A stretch of 45,238 nucleotides of DNA from a virus: positions 1 to 45,238 of IMG/VR virus record IMGVR_UViG_3300013010_002606; one strand, written 5' to 3'. A model generated the notes under the pieces. It saw nothing but the letters and a program-made list of their open reading frames with translations. It ran no database searches and was not told where the DNA came from. Of this stretch, positions 37,718 to 45,238 are shown piece by piece. The number at the start of each line of letters is the position of its first letter. The stretch's first letter is position 1. The position numbers and the translations under genes are program-made.

Positions 37718-38839
37718 TTATGATCTCTTTGCTCTACCTAGAGGTTCATCATCTGGTCCAGATGCGGATTCATCTCCTGCCGCGAAATCTACTTCGACAT
37801 CATCTTCAAAATCATCTTGCATATCATCACCGATTACATCACCAGAAGACATATCATCTGCTGGAGTTTCACCGCTCAAAACTAGAACTGCGTCATTTAC
37901 GGTATCTTTTGTTGCACGTGCTTGACCTAGCAATCCTGCTACTGCATCATTTACCATATCTTTAAATGATGCTGCTTGATCAGCACCATGAGAATATACC
38001 ATTTCATCAGTAAGTGGTCCAAGTTGATCATTTTGTAGTTTGCCTAGTTTTTCAATCATGTCTTGTAATTCATCTACCATGCCACGTGCCGCCATCATAA
38101 CTTCTGCTTCTGCAGCATCACTTTCAAGTAATGTATTAAGTTGTGCTAGTAGACCTTCTTCTAATTTTTCTCTTTTCATTGTATATTCCTTTGGCTCTGC
38201 ATATGAATTTTCATATTTTTTAGCATTTGTTTCATATGATGGTTTTTCGCTCTCAGTTGCTTTTTCTGCTTTTGCAGCATGTACTGCTTTGCGTTGTGCA
38301 TCAGATTTATACTTACCTTCATTGATTGATTCGTAGTACTCATTTGCCATTTCTTTGCCGTACTTTTTAGAAAATTCTTCTTTTGACATTGTTTCTGAAT
38401 CATCAATAATCATATCACTCATGCGGCCTTCAACAAATGATTCATTCTTTAAGAATGCTGGCTTATCATCTTTTGTGCCCATCTTGCCGTCTTTACCAGC
38501 GGCCATTGGCATTTTATCTGACTTTGCTTTACTCTTTTTAGTAGTCTTGCCTTTTTTCTTTGCATCTTGATATGCTTTCAGACCAGCGGGTAATTCACCT
38601 TCAGCAACGTGTGCTTTTAGTAGTGATTTAATAGTTTCAATCATAAGCATGTTTTCGACATATGCACGATTCTGGTAGTCTGAAGTCATTTCTCGCTTTT
38701 GTGCTTCTAGTTGTGCTTTTGCTTCTCTTAGTGATTCTAGATCACCATCTACTTCGTACCCAAAATTGCTTTTCATATACTCATTCATTTTTGAAGAGAT
38801 CGCAACTGGATTAGAGTTGTAAAAAATTGTTTTTCTCAT
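37718..38839 (-). CDS. Putative head-assembly or scaffold-like virion protein
   Basis: 373 residues, strongly charged with coiled-coil segments. N-terminal helices (NEYMKSNFGYEVDGDLESLR) are followed by a Lys-rich linker (KKKGKTTKKSKAKSDK), a helical centre (LLAQLNTLLESDAAEAEVMM) and a very acidic tail (DDMQDDFEDDVEVDFAAGDE). Such alternation of basic and acidic parts is common in prohead core or scaffold proteins, but no named family was recognised. GATAAATA at 38873 precedes it; the start is the ATG at 38839. Confidence 0.72.
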   Translation of the reverse strand: MRKTIFYNSNPVAISSKMNEYMKSNFGYEVDGDLESLREAKAQLEAQKREMTSDYQNRAYVENMLMIETIKSLLKAHVAEGELPAGLKAYQDAKKKGKTTKKSKAKSDKMPMAAGKDGKMGTKDDKPAFLKNESFVEGRMSDMIIDDSETMSKEEFSKKYGKEMANEYYESINEGKYKSDAQRKAVHAAKAEKATESEKPSYETNAKKYENSYAEPKEYTMKREKLEEGLLAQLNTLLESDAAEAEVMMAARGMVDELQDMIEKLGKLQNDQLGPLTDEMVYSHGADQAASFKDMVNDAVAGLLGQARATKDTVNDAVLVLSGETPADDMSSGDVIGDDMQDDFEDDVEVDFAAGDESASGPDDEPLGRAKRS

Positions 38840-38872
38840 GGTATTTGCCCCAATACATAAAGTTTTATCATG

Positions 38873-38880
38873 TATTTATC
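38873..38880 (-). promoter_or_regulatory. Late-type promoter box before the scaffold-like gene
   Basis: Minus-strand GATAAATA 34 bases before the ATG at 38839. Confidence 0.65.
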
Positions 38881-38901
38881 TTTTTGGTTTCATTTTAAAA
38901 T

Positions 38902-39528
38902 TTACTTAAACGATTCATATATAGATTTAATACTACGTTTGGCACTTCCTGCTTCTGATTTTGCTCTAGTAAATCTTGCTTCCGCAATATTCATTTTACT
39001 AATATCCTTGCGCTTTTTTGCTTTTGCATATGTATTTTTATACTGAATAGCATCGAAATAAAATTGCTCAAATATTGCATTAGTTGCCATTATTTTTGTT
39101 AACTCTGTAGAATTTATTTTCTTTCCAGAATTCAAGTGTTTTGTAATAACATATGCAGTTTCATACAAGCAAATATTTTCAAATAATGTGTCGTTTGAAC
39201 GATTGTCTCTAATATCATAGTATCCATCTTCTGTCTTTTCAACTGAAAACATACCTACTTTTACACCATTATGCGTCTTGGTGGATTCATTCATTGTTGT
39301 CGCAACTTTTTTACTAACATTTTTACTTGCATTATTAAAGGAACTCAAAATGTTTTCCATTGCTTTGATATCTACAGTTTTAACACCGTGTGATACATCA
39401 ATTTGTCCAGAATTCTCCATTACTTGTTTTTCATGTGCTACTTGTTCTTTTAATGCAGTCTTATCACCGTTAAGTGCCTTCATTAAATTAGACATTGCAT
39501 TCACATCTTGTTGACTAGGTGCGGTCAT
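38902..39528 (-). CDS. Hypothetical phage protein
   Basis: 208 residues, mostly helical; N-terminal low-complexity half, then a compact segment (VKVGMFSVEKTEDGYYDIRD ... CLYETAYVITKHLNSG) and a basic C-terminal helix (AKAKKRKDISKMNIAEARF). A strong CGGAGGATAA site precedes the ATG. Neighbours suggest a head-assembly role, but nothing identifies it. Confidence 0.72.
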   Translation of the reverse strand: MTAPSQQDVNAMSNLMKALNGDKTALKEQVAHEKQVMENSGQIDVSHGVKTVDIKAMENILSSFNNASKNVSKKVATTMNESTKTHNGVKVGMFSVEKTEDGYYDIRDNRSNDTLFENICLYETAYVITKHLNSGKKINSTELTKIMATNAIFEQFYFDAIQYKNTYAKAKKRKDISKMNIAEARFTRAKSEAGSAKRSIKSIYESFK

Positions 39529-39539
39529 TTTATCCTCCG

Positions 39540-39734
39540 TTAATTGACTTTATATCCACGTAGTGTTGGTAATAACACGCCCTTATGTACTAATTTATCA
39601 GCGATAATTAACGAGCGTTCACTTAGTTGAGATTCATTAACATATTCATTTTCAGAAAAGAACTGGATTAATAAATCACTTTCTTCTTCGGTGATCATAA
39701 CATATATACCACCTAATACTTCCTGTAACTTCAT
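39540..39734 (-). CDS. Small winged-helix-like protein
   Basis: 64 residues with a short helix-rich layout, MITEEESDLLIQFFSENEYV then ERSLIIADKLVHKGVLL and a final strand, which resembles a small winged-helix unit. Strong AAGGAGTTTA site. Family not recognised. Confidence 0.7.
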   Translation of the reverse strand: MKLQEVLGGIYVMITEEESDLLIQFFSENEYVNESQLSERSLIIADKLVHKGVLLPTLRGYKVN

Positions 39735-39746
39735 TTTAAACTCCTT

Positions 39747-40307
39747 TTATTTATTGAGTTTATTTAATAGACTTCTAAATTGCACTGCTGTTTTTGGATT
39801 ACTCGCAAGTGCGTCTACAGATTTTGCTTGCTGTGCCATCGCAAAACGTTGAACCGGTGTTAATGCTTTACCTTGTTCAGCGCGATCTAGTGCCTTTGCT
39901 GCCTGTTGGCCACTAATGCCACCTAATGCCTTCTTACCTAGGCGTTGCATTGCTTGTGCTTTTTTGGCCATTGCAGATGCACTAGAATCTTGAGTAGGTA
40001 GATTGTCTTGTGCTTGTGCTTGCGATTGTTGCATGCCTTTCATTTCACCAGGAGTTAATGAGGTTCTTGTGCCTTGTGAACCGGTAGAATATGCCTCATC
40101 AATGCTAAAACCTAAAACTTCTTTTGCGGCGGTTGCATCTCTGTCACGCAATGCTCTCATTAATTCAACATACTTACCAAAATCAAGAGTTTTCATTCTA
40201 TCTCTAACATCGTCATCACTCGATCCAACTAAATCAGCAATACCAGTCAATCTCGTATTATATGTCTCCGCTAACATAACATTTTCTATACTATCTTTTA
40301 ATCCCAT
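39747..40307 (-). CDS. Hypothetical helical phage protein
   Basis: 186 residues. The N-terminal 70 residues are a folded helical part (DSIENVMLAETYNTRLTGIA ... FGKYVELMRALRDRDATAAK). The remainder is Gln/Ala/Lys-rich helix (MKGMQQSQAQAQDNLPTQDS). Similar Gln/Ala-rich proteins sit in the head genes of T4-like marine phages. An AGGTAGAG site precedes the ATG. Confidence 0.72.
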   Translation of the reverse strand: MGLKDSIENVMLAETYNTRLTGIADLVGSSDDDVRDRMKTLDFGKYVELMRALRDRDATAAKEVLGFSIDEAYSTGSQGTRTSLTPGEMKGMQQSQAQAQDNLPTQDSSASAMAKKAQAMQRLGKKALGGISGQQAAKALDRAEQGKALTPVQRFAMAQQAKSVDALASNPKTAVQFRSLLNKLNK

Positions 40308-40314
40308 TGATTCT

Positions 40315-40599
40315 CTACCTATTTAACATTTTTAATCGTTTACTTGCTGGATTCATTCGCTTAGTCATTTTTGATTTTCTAGCCATCCGTGACCCCATTT
40401 TTGCTTTAGTTTTTGCCAATGTAAATCGTTTTTTAACATTCACTGGCTTAAAGCATGCAGTTGGATTTGCAACTGTTTTGCCTTTTAATCTACCAGATGA
40501 ACAACGATATTTACGTACTACTTTTTTACCACTCCGAGCATAAACCAGTTTTGCCTCATAAAATTCTTCATCAGTTGTTACAATTTCTTCTATAAGCAT
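40315..40599 (-). CDS. Very basic Cys-containing phage protein
   Basis: 94 residues with about 30 Lys/Arg. KVVRKYRCSSGRLKGK and VANPTACFKPVNVKKRF give two Cys in a pattern like the C-terminus of the protein at 279-677. The rest is a Lys/Arg-rich helix ending KRLKMLNR. Such proteins could bind DNA in the head. GGTGATAT precedes the ATG. Confidence 0.75.
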   Translation of the reverse strand: MLIEEIVTTDEEFYEAKLVYARSGKKVVRKYRCSSGRLKGKTVANPTACFKPVNVKKRFTLAKTKAKMGSRMARKSKMTKRMNPASKRLKMLNR

Positions 40600-40847
40600 T
40601 ATATCACCTTAAACACAGAAGTCAATAATGCAATTAGCAATGTCCCAAATAATGTCGAACTTGCCCAGACAACTATCTTTTTTAACTCTGCAAATTGTTC
40701 CTTTGTATCTAATGTTTGACGTTCTACCAATGCTTCTAATCTTCCAATTGATTCATCCAATTTCTTGAATCTCTCATGATTAACAGCAACATGCGTTTCT
40801 AAGCTTTGCATTTCAAGTGCCGCTAACTGTGGTTCATTTATAGACAT
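40599..40847 (-). CDS. Tail-anchored coiled-coil protein (XhlA-like)
   Basis: 82 residues from the ATG at 40847, which follows GGAGAAGAAC; a longer frame to 40883 is less likely. Coiled coil (about 10-50: ETHVAVNHERFKKLDESIGRLEALVER) is followed by a C-terminal membrane segment (VVWASSTLFGTLLIALLTSVF). The layout matches XhlA/haemolysin-like proteins that assist lysis or anchor complexes at the inner membrane. Its stop overlaps the start of the basic protein gene by one base. Confidence 0.75.
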   Translation of the reverse strand: MSINEPQLAALEMQSLETHVAVNHERFKKLDESIGRLEALVERQTLDTKEQFAELKKIVVWASSTLFGTLLIALLTSVFKVI

Positions 40848-40873
40848 TGTTCTTCTCCACCAAATGTTATATG

Positions 40874-40881
40874 TATTTATC
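40874..40881 (-). promoter_or_regulatory. Late-type promoter box before the XhlA-like gene
   Basis: Minus-strand GATAAATA 27 bases before the ATG at 40847. Confidence 0.65.
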
Positions 40882-40911
40882 ATTTATATCTTAAAGAAAT
40901 ATATACCAATA

Positions 40912-40939
40912 AAAAAACCCAGTAAAAACTGGGTTTTTT
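40912..40939 (-). terminator. Bidirectional rho-independent terminator
   Basis: AAAAAACCCAGT/ACTGGGTTTTTT stem (40912-40939) with a 4-base loop and runs of T on both strands. Confidence 0.9.
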
Positions 40940-40959
40940 CTTTACATTCACTGCTTAAT

Positions 40960-41035
40960 GGGGTATCTCCACATTCTATTCTATTACATGAATGATTCCA
41001 AGACCATACTAGGTAGTGGGCGCTCAATAGAATGT
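40960..41035 (-). ncRNA. Possible structured RNA in the 3' region of the 41040-41429 gene
   Basis: About 100 bases between the stop at 41040 and the terminator contain no gene but form a long closing stem: ACATTCTATT (40971-40980) with AATAGAATGT (41026-41035), a perfect 10-pair match around 45 bases. It could be a 3' UTR-derived small RNA or just a stability element. It is not a tRNA. Confidence 0.4.
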
Positions 41036-41039
41036 AGAA

Positions 41040-41429
41040 CTATAATAATTCAGACATCTCAAATTCTATTGTAATAGGATCTAATGGTACACCATTAATA
41101 TCTACACCGTAGAATATTTCTTTAAGTAATGCAACATTATCACCGCTACGTTCAAATGCGTGTCCATGCTCTACCGCAAATTTAAAAATCATACCATTAC
41201 CAGTTAGAGTTGGTGCTAGTCCAGTAAGTGATACTGGAATAGGACTATTCATAATTACAGGTTGGGCTACCAGATTAATTAGATTACAAACATCATCAAA
41301 ATTTTGTTGTGACTGATCTAATATATTACCGGTTGATGTAATATCTAATGTTTTTAGATAGATAGTATAAAAATTCAGATTGCCAGATAGATTTTCGCTT
41401 GAACCTGCCGAGCCATGTATTCTTGTCAT
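41040..41429 (-). CDS. Putative virion protein
   Basis: 129 residues, beta-rich, with segments such as LNFYTIYLKTLDITSTGNI and FKFAVEHGHAFERSGDNVALL. Resembles small proteins of unknown function that sit among fibre genes in marine phages. GGAGAAATAA precedes the ATG; a GATAAATA box lies at 41488. Virion role inferred only from position. Confidence 0.7.
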   Translation of the reverse strand: MTRIHGSAGSSENLSGNLNFYTIYLKTLDITSTGNILDQSQQNFDDVCNLINLVAQPVIMNSPIPVSLTGLAPTLTGNGMIFKFAVEHGHAFERSGDNVALLKEIFYGVDINGVPLDPITIEFEMSELL

Positions 41430-41487
41430 ATTATTTCTCCGATTGAATTATTAAATTTTATGCAAATTGTGTGAGACGCATTAATAG

Positions 41488-41495
41488 TATTTATC
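41488..41495 (-). promoter_or_regulatory. Late-type promoter box before the 41429 gene
   Basis: Minus-strand GATAAATA 59 bases before the ATG. Confidence 0.6.
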
Positions 41496-41540
41496 AATAT
41501 ATCGTATCTTAAATATTTACAGTTAAAGTACTGTTTCAAT

Positions 41541-41567
41541 AAAAAAGCGTCCCGAAGAACGCTTTTT
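41541..41567 (-). terminator. Rho-independent terminator after the long fibre gene
   Basis: AAAAAGCGTTC/GGACGCTTTTT stem with a C(UUCG)G tetraloop read on the minus strand, followed by TTTTTTATTG, 22 bases after the stop at 41589. Confidence 0.9.
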
Positions 41568-41588
41568 AATTTTCATATATGTGAAAAT

Positions 41589-44500
41589 TTAACCTTTTAG
41601 TGGTAATGTTGGTGGTGTAAAGTTTGCGGTGTGTCTACCTAGACCTTTTGTAATTCTGAGATCCTGAACATAACCTTCTAAACCATTAAAGAAATGTCGT
41701 GATGTATAATTACTTGTTAGATTTGCGCCATCACTAAATGTTGAATTTTGACCGTACGTTGTTAATGTTTGACTAGTACCATTAACAAAAATTTCTATTA
41801 TACCATTTCTTCTTTGTACAGCAAGGTGTGTCCAAGTATTTTGAGTTGGCCAATAATTATTGACATATCTTCCTACAGTGTATGATCCATGTAGTCCATA
41901 ACTAAATGTTAATCCATTATAACCTAATCCATTATAACCATCTGGATAACAAGCAAATGACCATGTCACACCTGAACCACTAGTTTCTGCATTTATGAAT
42001 TGTTGTGCTCCACTACTAGTGAGATTTTCAGTTGGATATAACCAAAATTCAAAGGTGAAATCACCTGTTCCAAAATGAAAACCATCATCTACGGTGATAT
42101 AATCACCAGTTCCATCAAAATACATTGACTTAGTATCAGTAAACTTAACCTGAGTTGTTGAGCCAGTAGTATTTCCAAATAACGTTAAGTGGCTATCTGA
42201 TTGTGACTTATCTATGATAGAAGCATCTGTGCCTTTAATATGTATCTCTGTACCTGTTGAAGATAATGGAGCGGTAGGTGATGTAAAGTTAGATGTATAT
42301 ATCGCTTGACCTTTTATAACTTTAAAATCTGACACATAACCAACTAGATTCTTCGAAGATGGGCCCTGCTGACCATTGTCATGATGACTAGCTATACTAA
42401 AAGGGGCAGTTGTTCCGTAATCAAGACTGTCTGCATATGTTGAACCTTCTTGAGTGCCATCAATGTAAAGTTTCGTATTTCCACTTGATCTAACGAGTGC
42501 AATATGATGCCATTCTTGTGTACTAACAGGAGAACTTACAATACGATCAGCCCCAGCACTATAGAATCTAAGTGCTCTAGCCGATACCCAAAGATGTGCG
42601 GACACATCACCTGGAGGATTTGAAGTAGCGAATATAGTTGAACCATCACCGCCCCAAAAGGCTCCATGATCATCAAAATTAAACCAACCTTCCATTGTAT
42701 AATCGCCTGTGCCAAAACCAAAACTAGCATTTGTTGGTGTAAATATAGCAGCTCCACCACCTGGAAAATATACAGATCCGCCATGGTCGTTTGGATTATA
42801 TTCACGGTAGTCATATGGCGCGAATGGCATTATGGAAACGTCACCAGTTACTGTAATATCATGTGAGTTAGACGAACTATCTTTAATATATGGAAGAGAA
42901 CTGCTAATTAATAATTTGGTATTAGCATCAGATTCGAATGCCGATGTGGGTGGTGCAAAGTTTCCATCATATATTGCTGTGCCTTTTACATATCTAAAGT
43001 CTCGTATATATGCGTTTGCTGCCGCCTCGATTATAGCTTGGGAAATGCCATCGCTTACCCCACCAAGAGTAACATAACTAGATGAACTTGTAAGAAATTG
43101 AGAAGTGCCTATATTATATGTATCTTCGGCTACACCATTTACATATAGAGTTATGGTAGGACCACTTCTTTCAACTGTTAGATGATACCATGTATTATCT
43201 TCTACTGTTGTAGTAGAAGTTAAAATTCCTTCCCCCAACGCAAAGGCAGATAAAGAAAAAACAGTTGGCCGGTCAGCGTGCCTATCTAGAAAAGCTAAAG
43301 AAATACTGTCATTCCAATATGGACCGAAATTCCATACTCTAGGATAAGGTTGAGTTCTTGATACTGGATAATACCAACATTCTATTGTAAAATCATCTGT
43401 GCTAAACCCAAAATCCGCGTGAGTGGGTGATCTTAGATAATCTCCTCCAGTGCCATCAAAGTAAGTTGAATATCCACCACTTCTATATGGACTAGATGTA
43501 CCAACCCGTACATCGCCCCGCACAGTTATCGCATGATTATTAGTAGATGAATCTGTTACAGTACTATTATCAGAAGTTTCTGTTGCTGTTGCAAGTAATG
43601 TTGTATATCTACTATTAATAACGACGAAGGCGAGAGATATGGATGTATTTGCATTTACTGCGCCATTTGCCCCATCAGTAGCACTAATTGTTAACGTAAA
43701 TATACCTTCATCTGCTGAATTAGTACTTGGAGTAATTGTAAAAACATTATCTGTTTGTGATATTGTAGCGGTTGACCCAAGTGATCCAGATGTTATTGCA
43801 TAACTCCATGTAAGTGGGAATCCTTCTGGGTCAGTAGATACTGCAGTAATCACAGTCGGTGTCCCATCGATGGCAAGATTATATGCTGAAGTAACATTTG
43901 TAATTGCTGATGGCGCGTCATTCTGTACTGTTGCAATCAGATACCAACCAGTTCCTGTATACAAATATAACTTATCAGTTGAAGATATATATGCTTGATC
44001 TCCTGTACTCATTCCAGTTTTTGCAATTAATGCTGCCATATCTGCAAAAATTTCAGTAGATGATGCAGATCCTGTGGATGAAGTAGTTCCCGATAGTGTG
44101 GGAACTGACGAATATACTATTACAGAAAACGTGGCAGTTGAATCAGGGCTTCTCACATCACCGTTATCATCGTAAATAGAGATTTGAAATCCAGTAGTCG
44201 TTTTAGAAGTAACCATGATATTGGTATCATCTCTACCTTCTACATCACTAATAACTGCATAATTTGTATCTGGTTGCGAAGTTGTAAATGCAAAGTCCAT
44301 ACTTCCACTTGACGCATTCCAATTTGCCCAACTTATGTTTGTACCTGATCCATCTGATGTAGTATTGACATACGCAAATGCTGCTGGAGAAATTATTGTG
44401 GATAAATCATTAGTAGAGCCACTACTTCCACTTGATAAAGTAGTAAATGTGAATGTTCCTGCACCATCTGTAGTTAGTACTTGTCCTGATGTGCCATCAG

Positions 44501-44696
44501 TAATATTTAAATCAGTTAATGTACTAGCACCTCCGCCACTGCCATTACTAGTACCGATTACATGACCGCCTACGGTTGTACCATCATGTACGACTAATTC
44601 ATTTGTATCTGTGTTCACTGTTACTTCGCCGGCCGCCCCAGTGAATGATGCATGTTGTGCCGTGGTTCCACGCCTAAATTGTACAGCATATGCCAT
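41589..44696 (-). CDS. Long tail fibre with three LamG/concanavalin-like repeats
   Basis: 1035 residues. The N-terminus MAYAVQFRRGTTAQHASF with GEVTVNTDTNELVVHDG is the fibre-attachment repeat. About 260-355 is a cadherin-like beta domain. Then come three LamG-type lectin domains (about 360-590, 590-820 and 820-1035), each with the motif YFDGTGDYL or a variant, a (F/I)ExWxY-type strand, a WHxxVxR strand and a VKG-type end strand (DFKVIKGQAIY, DLRITKGLGRH). The triple repeat suggests binding of sugars or surface glycans. It is preceded by two tandem TATAAATA boxes and GGAGAATAGC. Confidence 0.88.
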   Translation of the reverse strand: MAYAVQFRRGTTAQHASFTGAAGEVTVNTDTNELVVHDGTTVGGHVIGTSNGSGGGASTLTDLNITDGTSGQVLTTDGAGTFTFTTLSSGSSGSTNDLSTIISPAAFAYVNTTSDGSGTNISWANWNASSGSMDFAFTTSQPDTNYAVISDVEGRDDTNIMVTSKTTTGFQISIYDDNGDVRSPDSTATFSVIVYSSVPTLSGTTSSTGSASSTEIFADMAALIAKTGMSTGDQAYISSTDKLYLYTGTGWYLIATVQNDAPSAITNVTSAYNLAIDGTPTVITAVSTDPEGFPLTWSYAITSGSLGSTATISQTDNVFTITPSTNSADEGIFTLTISATDGANGAVNANTSISLAFVVINSRYTTLLATATETSDNSTVTDSSTNNHAITVRGDVRVGTSSPYRSGGYSTYFDGTGGDYLRSPTHADFGFSTDDFTIECWYYPVSRTQPYPRVWNFGPYWNDSISLAFLDRHADRPTVFSLSAFALGEGILTSTTTVEDNTWYHLTVERSGPTITLYVNGVAEDTYNIGTSQFLTSSSSYVTLGGVSDGISQAIIEAAANAYIRDFRYVKGTAIYDGNFAPPTSAFESDANTKLLISSSLPYIKDSSSNSHDITVTGDVSIMPFAPYDYREYNPNDHGGSVYFPGGGAAIFTPTNASFGFGTGDYTMEGWFNFDDHGAFWGGDGSTIFATSNPPGDVSAHLWVSARALRFYSAGADRIVSSPVSTQEWHHIALVRSSGNTKLYIDGTQEGSTYADSLDYGTTAPFSIASHHDNGQQGPSSKNLVGYVSDFKVIKGQAIYTSNFTSPTAPLSSTGTEIHIKGTDASIIDKSQSDSHLTLFGNTTGSTTQVKFTDTKSMYFDGTGDYITVDDGFHFGTGDFTFEFWLYPTENLTSSGAQQFINAETSGSGVTWSFACYPDGYNGLGYNGLTFSYGLHGSYTVGRYVNNYWPTQNTWTHLAVQRRNGIIEIFVNGTSQTLTTYGQNSTFSDGANLTSNYTSRHFFNGLEGYVQDLRITKGLGRHTANFTPPTLPLKG

Positions 44697-44726
44697 TTGC
44701 TATTCTCCTAAACTATATTATATATG

Positions 44727-44749
44727 TATTTATATTATATGTATTTATA
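44727..44749 (-). promoter_or_regulatory. Tandem perfect late-type boxes before the long fibre gene
   Basis: Two TATAAATA copies on the minus strand (44727-44734 and 44742-44749) in a 15-base direct repeat, with the ATG at 44696. Confidence 0.8.
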
Positions 44750-44766
44750 TTATATGTAAAACAAAA

Positions 44767-44794
44767 AAAGACCCACCAATATTGGTGGGTCTTT
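44767..44794 (-). terminator. Rho-independent terminator after the 84-residue protein gene
   Basis: Perfect 14-pair palindrome AAAGACCCACCAAT/ATTGGTGGGTCTTT followed on the minus strand by TTTTG. Confidence 0.9.
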
Positions 44795-44820
44795 ATACTC
44801 TAATAAGTAGAGGTCATATC

Positions 44821-45075
44821 TTAGTAATCAAAATCTGCTGCTGCATAGTCGTCGCCCAGTGCTGCTGTTAGTGTAGCCGCTGTCCATGCGCCGTTATTTT
44901 CTACTGCAACGCGCTCTGCGCCGTCACCTAGAATTACAACAGTTGCACGTGTGCCTACTGTTTCAACAACATGTTTCGCAGAGATTGAACCTGCTACTTT
45001 TGTGATTGTGAAATGTACAAGTGATCCTGTTAGGAATTGACCTGCATCATATGATTCGTGTACTTTTGCTACCAT
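44821..45075 (-). CDS. Small phage protein, probably virion-related
   Basis: 84 residues, Ala/Val/Gly/Thr-rich, predicted beta (SLVHFTITKVAGSISAKHVV, TVVILGDGAERVAVENNG), acidic end. GGAGAAATAA precedes the ATG, and a GATAAATA box lies at 45124. Such proteins often form small virion or decoration components, but no family is recognised. Confidence 0.72.
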   Translation of the reverse strand: MVAKVHESYDAGQFLTGSLVHFTITKVAGSISAKHVVETVGTRATVVILGDGAERVAVENNGAWTAATLTAALGDDYAAADFDY

Positions 45076-45123
45076 TTTATTTCTCCATTAAAATTTGGTG
45101 AGACTTTATCATCTCTATACTTT

Positions 45124-45131
45124 TATTTATC
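45124..45131 (-). promoter_or_regulatory. Late-type promoter box before the 84-residue protein gene
   Basis: Minus-strand GATAAATA 49 bases before the ATG at 45075. Confidence 0.6.
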
Positions 45132-45154
45132 ATTTTTTTACGATTAGTTATATA

Positions 45155-45238
45155 TTACTTTCTTCTAGATTGAAATTTTGTTAGACCAGATTTTGTTGGT
45201 CTATCATATGTTGTCTTTGCCATTCGTTTGCCCAATTC
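45155..45238 (-). CDS. C-terminal end of a gene cut by the right window edge
   Basis: From 45238 the minus strand is open for 27 codons (ELGKRMAKTTYDRPTKSG then LTKFQSRRK) and stops with TAA at 45155. The tail is basic. The rest lies outside the window; an internal ATG at 45223 is too short to be a separate gene by itself. Confidence 0.6.
   Translation of the reverse strand, partial: ELGKRMAKTTYDRPTKSGLTKFQSRRK

Noticed and set aside
40960-41035. Possible tRNA in the intergenic stem region
   Set aside because: No T-loop, no CCA-proximal acceptor pairing of 7 bp and no anticodon arm could be drawn.

Overview
The window looks like part of a large T4-like (contractile-tailed) phage genome that infects a marine-type alphaproteobacterium. 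DNA is AT-rich and genes are packed with 1 to 8 base overlaps. Virion genes are plain: tail fibres, a PAAR spike tip, an S74 fibre chaperone domain and a GH19 endolysin. T4-late-type promoter boxes (TATAAATA or GATAAATA) precede many of them. The host guess rests on a circularly permuted two-piece tmRNA, DUF1127 proteins and an FdxA-type ferredoxin, all alphaproteobacterial hallmarks. It is an inference, not a match to a named phage.

Layout. 1-2185 (+): end of one gene, virion-like proteins and two small membrane or secreted proteins, converging on the endolysin. 2182-7238 (-): endolysin, nuclease, Ala-rich proteins, a 2OG oxygenase-like protein, a silk-like S74 fibre and a lipase. 7273-15671 (-): the most remarkable block, with leucyl aminopeptidase, HIT protein, MTA/SAH nucleosidase, EEP-fold protein, ClpS, Hsp20, bS21, IF3 and full-length ClpX. 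15743-18878 (-): small early-type genes, a 7Fe ferredoxin and a nucleotidyltransferase. 18905-19172 (-): permuted tmRNA. 19247-26903 (-): Pit phosphate transporter, alpha/beta hydrolase, corrinoid protein, tail fibre, outer-membrane barrel, zinc-type CDF exporter and sugar epimerase. 27056-27926 (+): a four-gene DUF1127-like cassette behind a structured leader. 27941-30679 (-): small early genes, a glycosyltransferase and a kinase. 30712-45238 (-): virion and assembly genes plus a PD-(D/E)XK nuclease.

How it fits together. The phage carries both ends of a ribosome-rescue and proteolysis pathway. Its tmRNA encodes the degron ANNNRAPEMALAA, and its ClpX keeps the zinc-binding domain, pore loops and the IGF loop used to dock ClpP. 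ClpS, an aminopeptidase and a small heat-shock protein sit nearby, together with IF3 and bS21, which act at translation initiation. This suggests a virus-supplied translation and protein quality-control module that plugs into host ribosomes and host ClpP. A second theme is metabolism and envelope: phosphate uptake, metal export, electron transfer, SAM/SAH and B12 chemistry, and an outer-membrane barrel.

Two promoter classes are visible. Sigma70-like TTGACA-N17-TATAAA/TATAAT promoters precede small early-type genes, the tmRNA and the phosphate transporter. T4-late-like boxes precede mainly virion genes. The tmRNA and phosphate-transporter promoters carry both signals superimposed. No tRNA genes, CRISPR arrays, insertion sequences or attachment sites were recognised.
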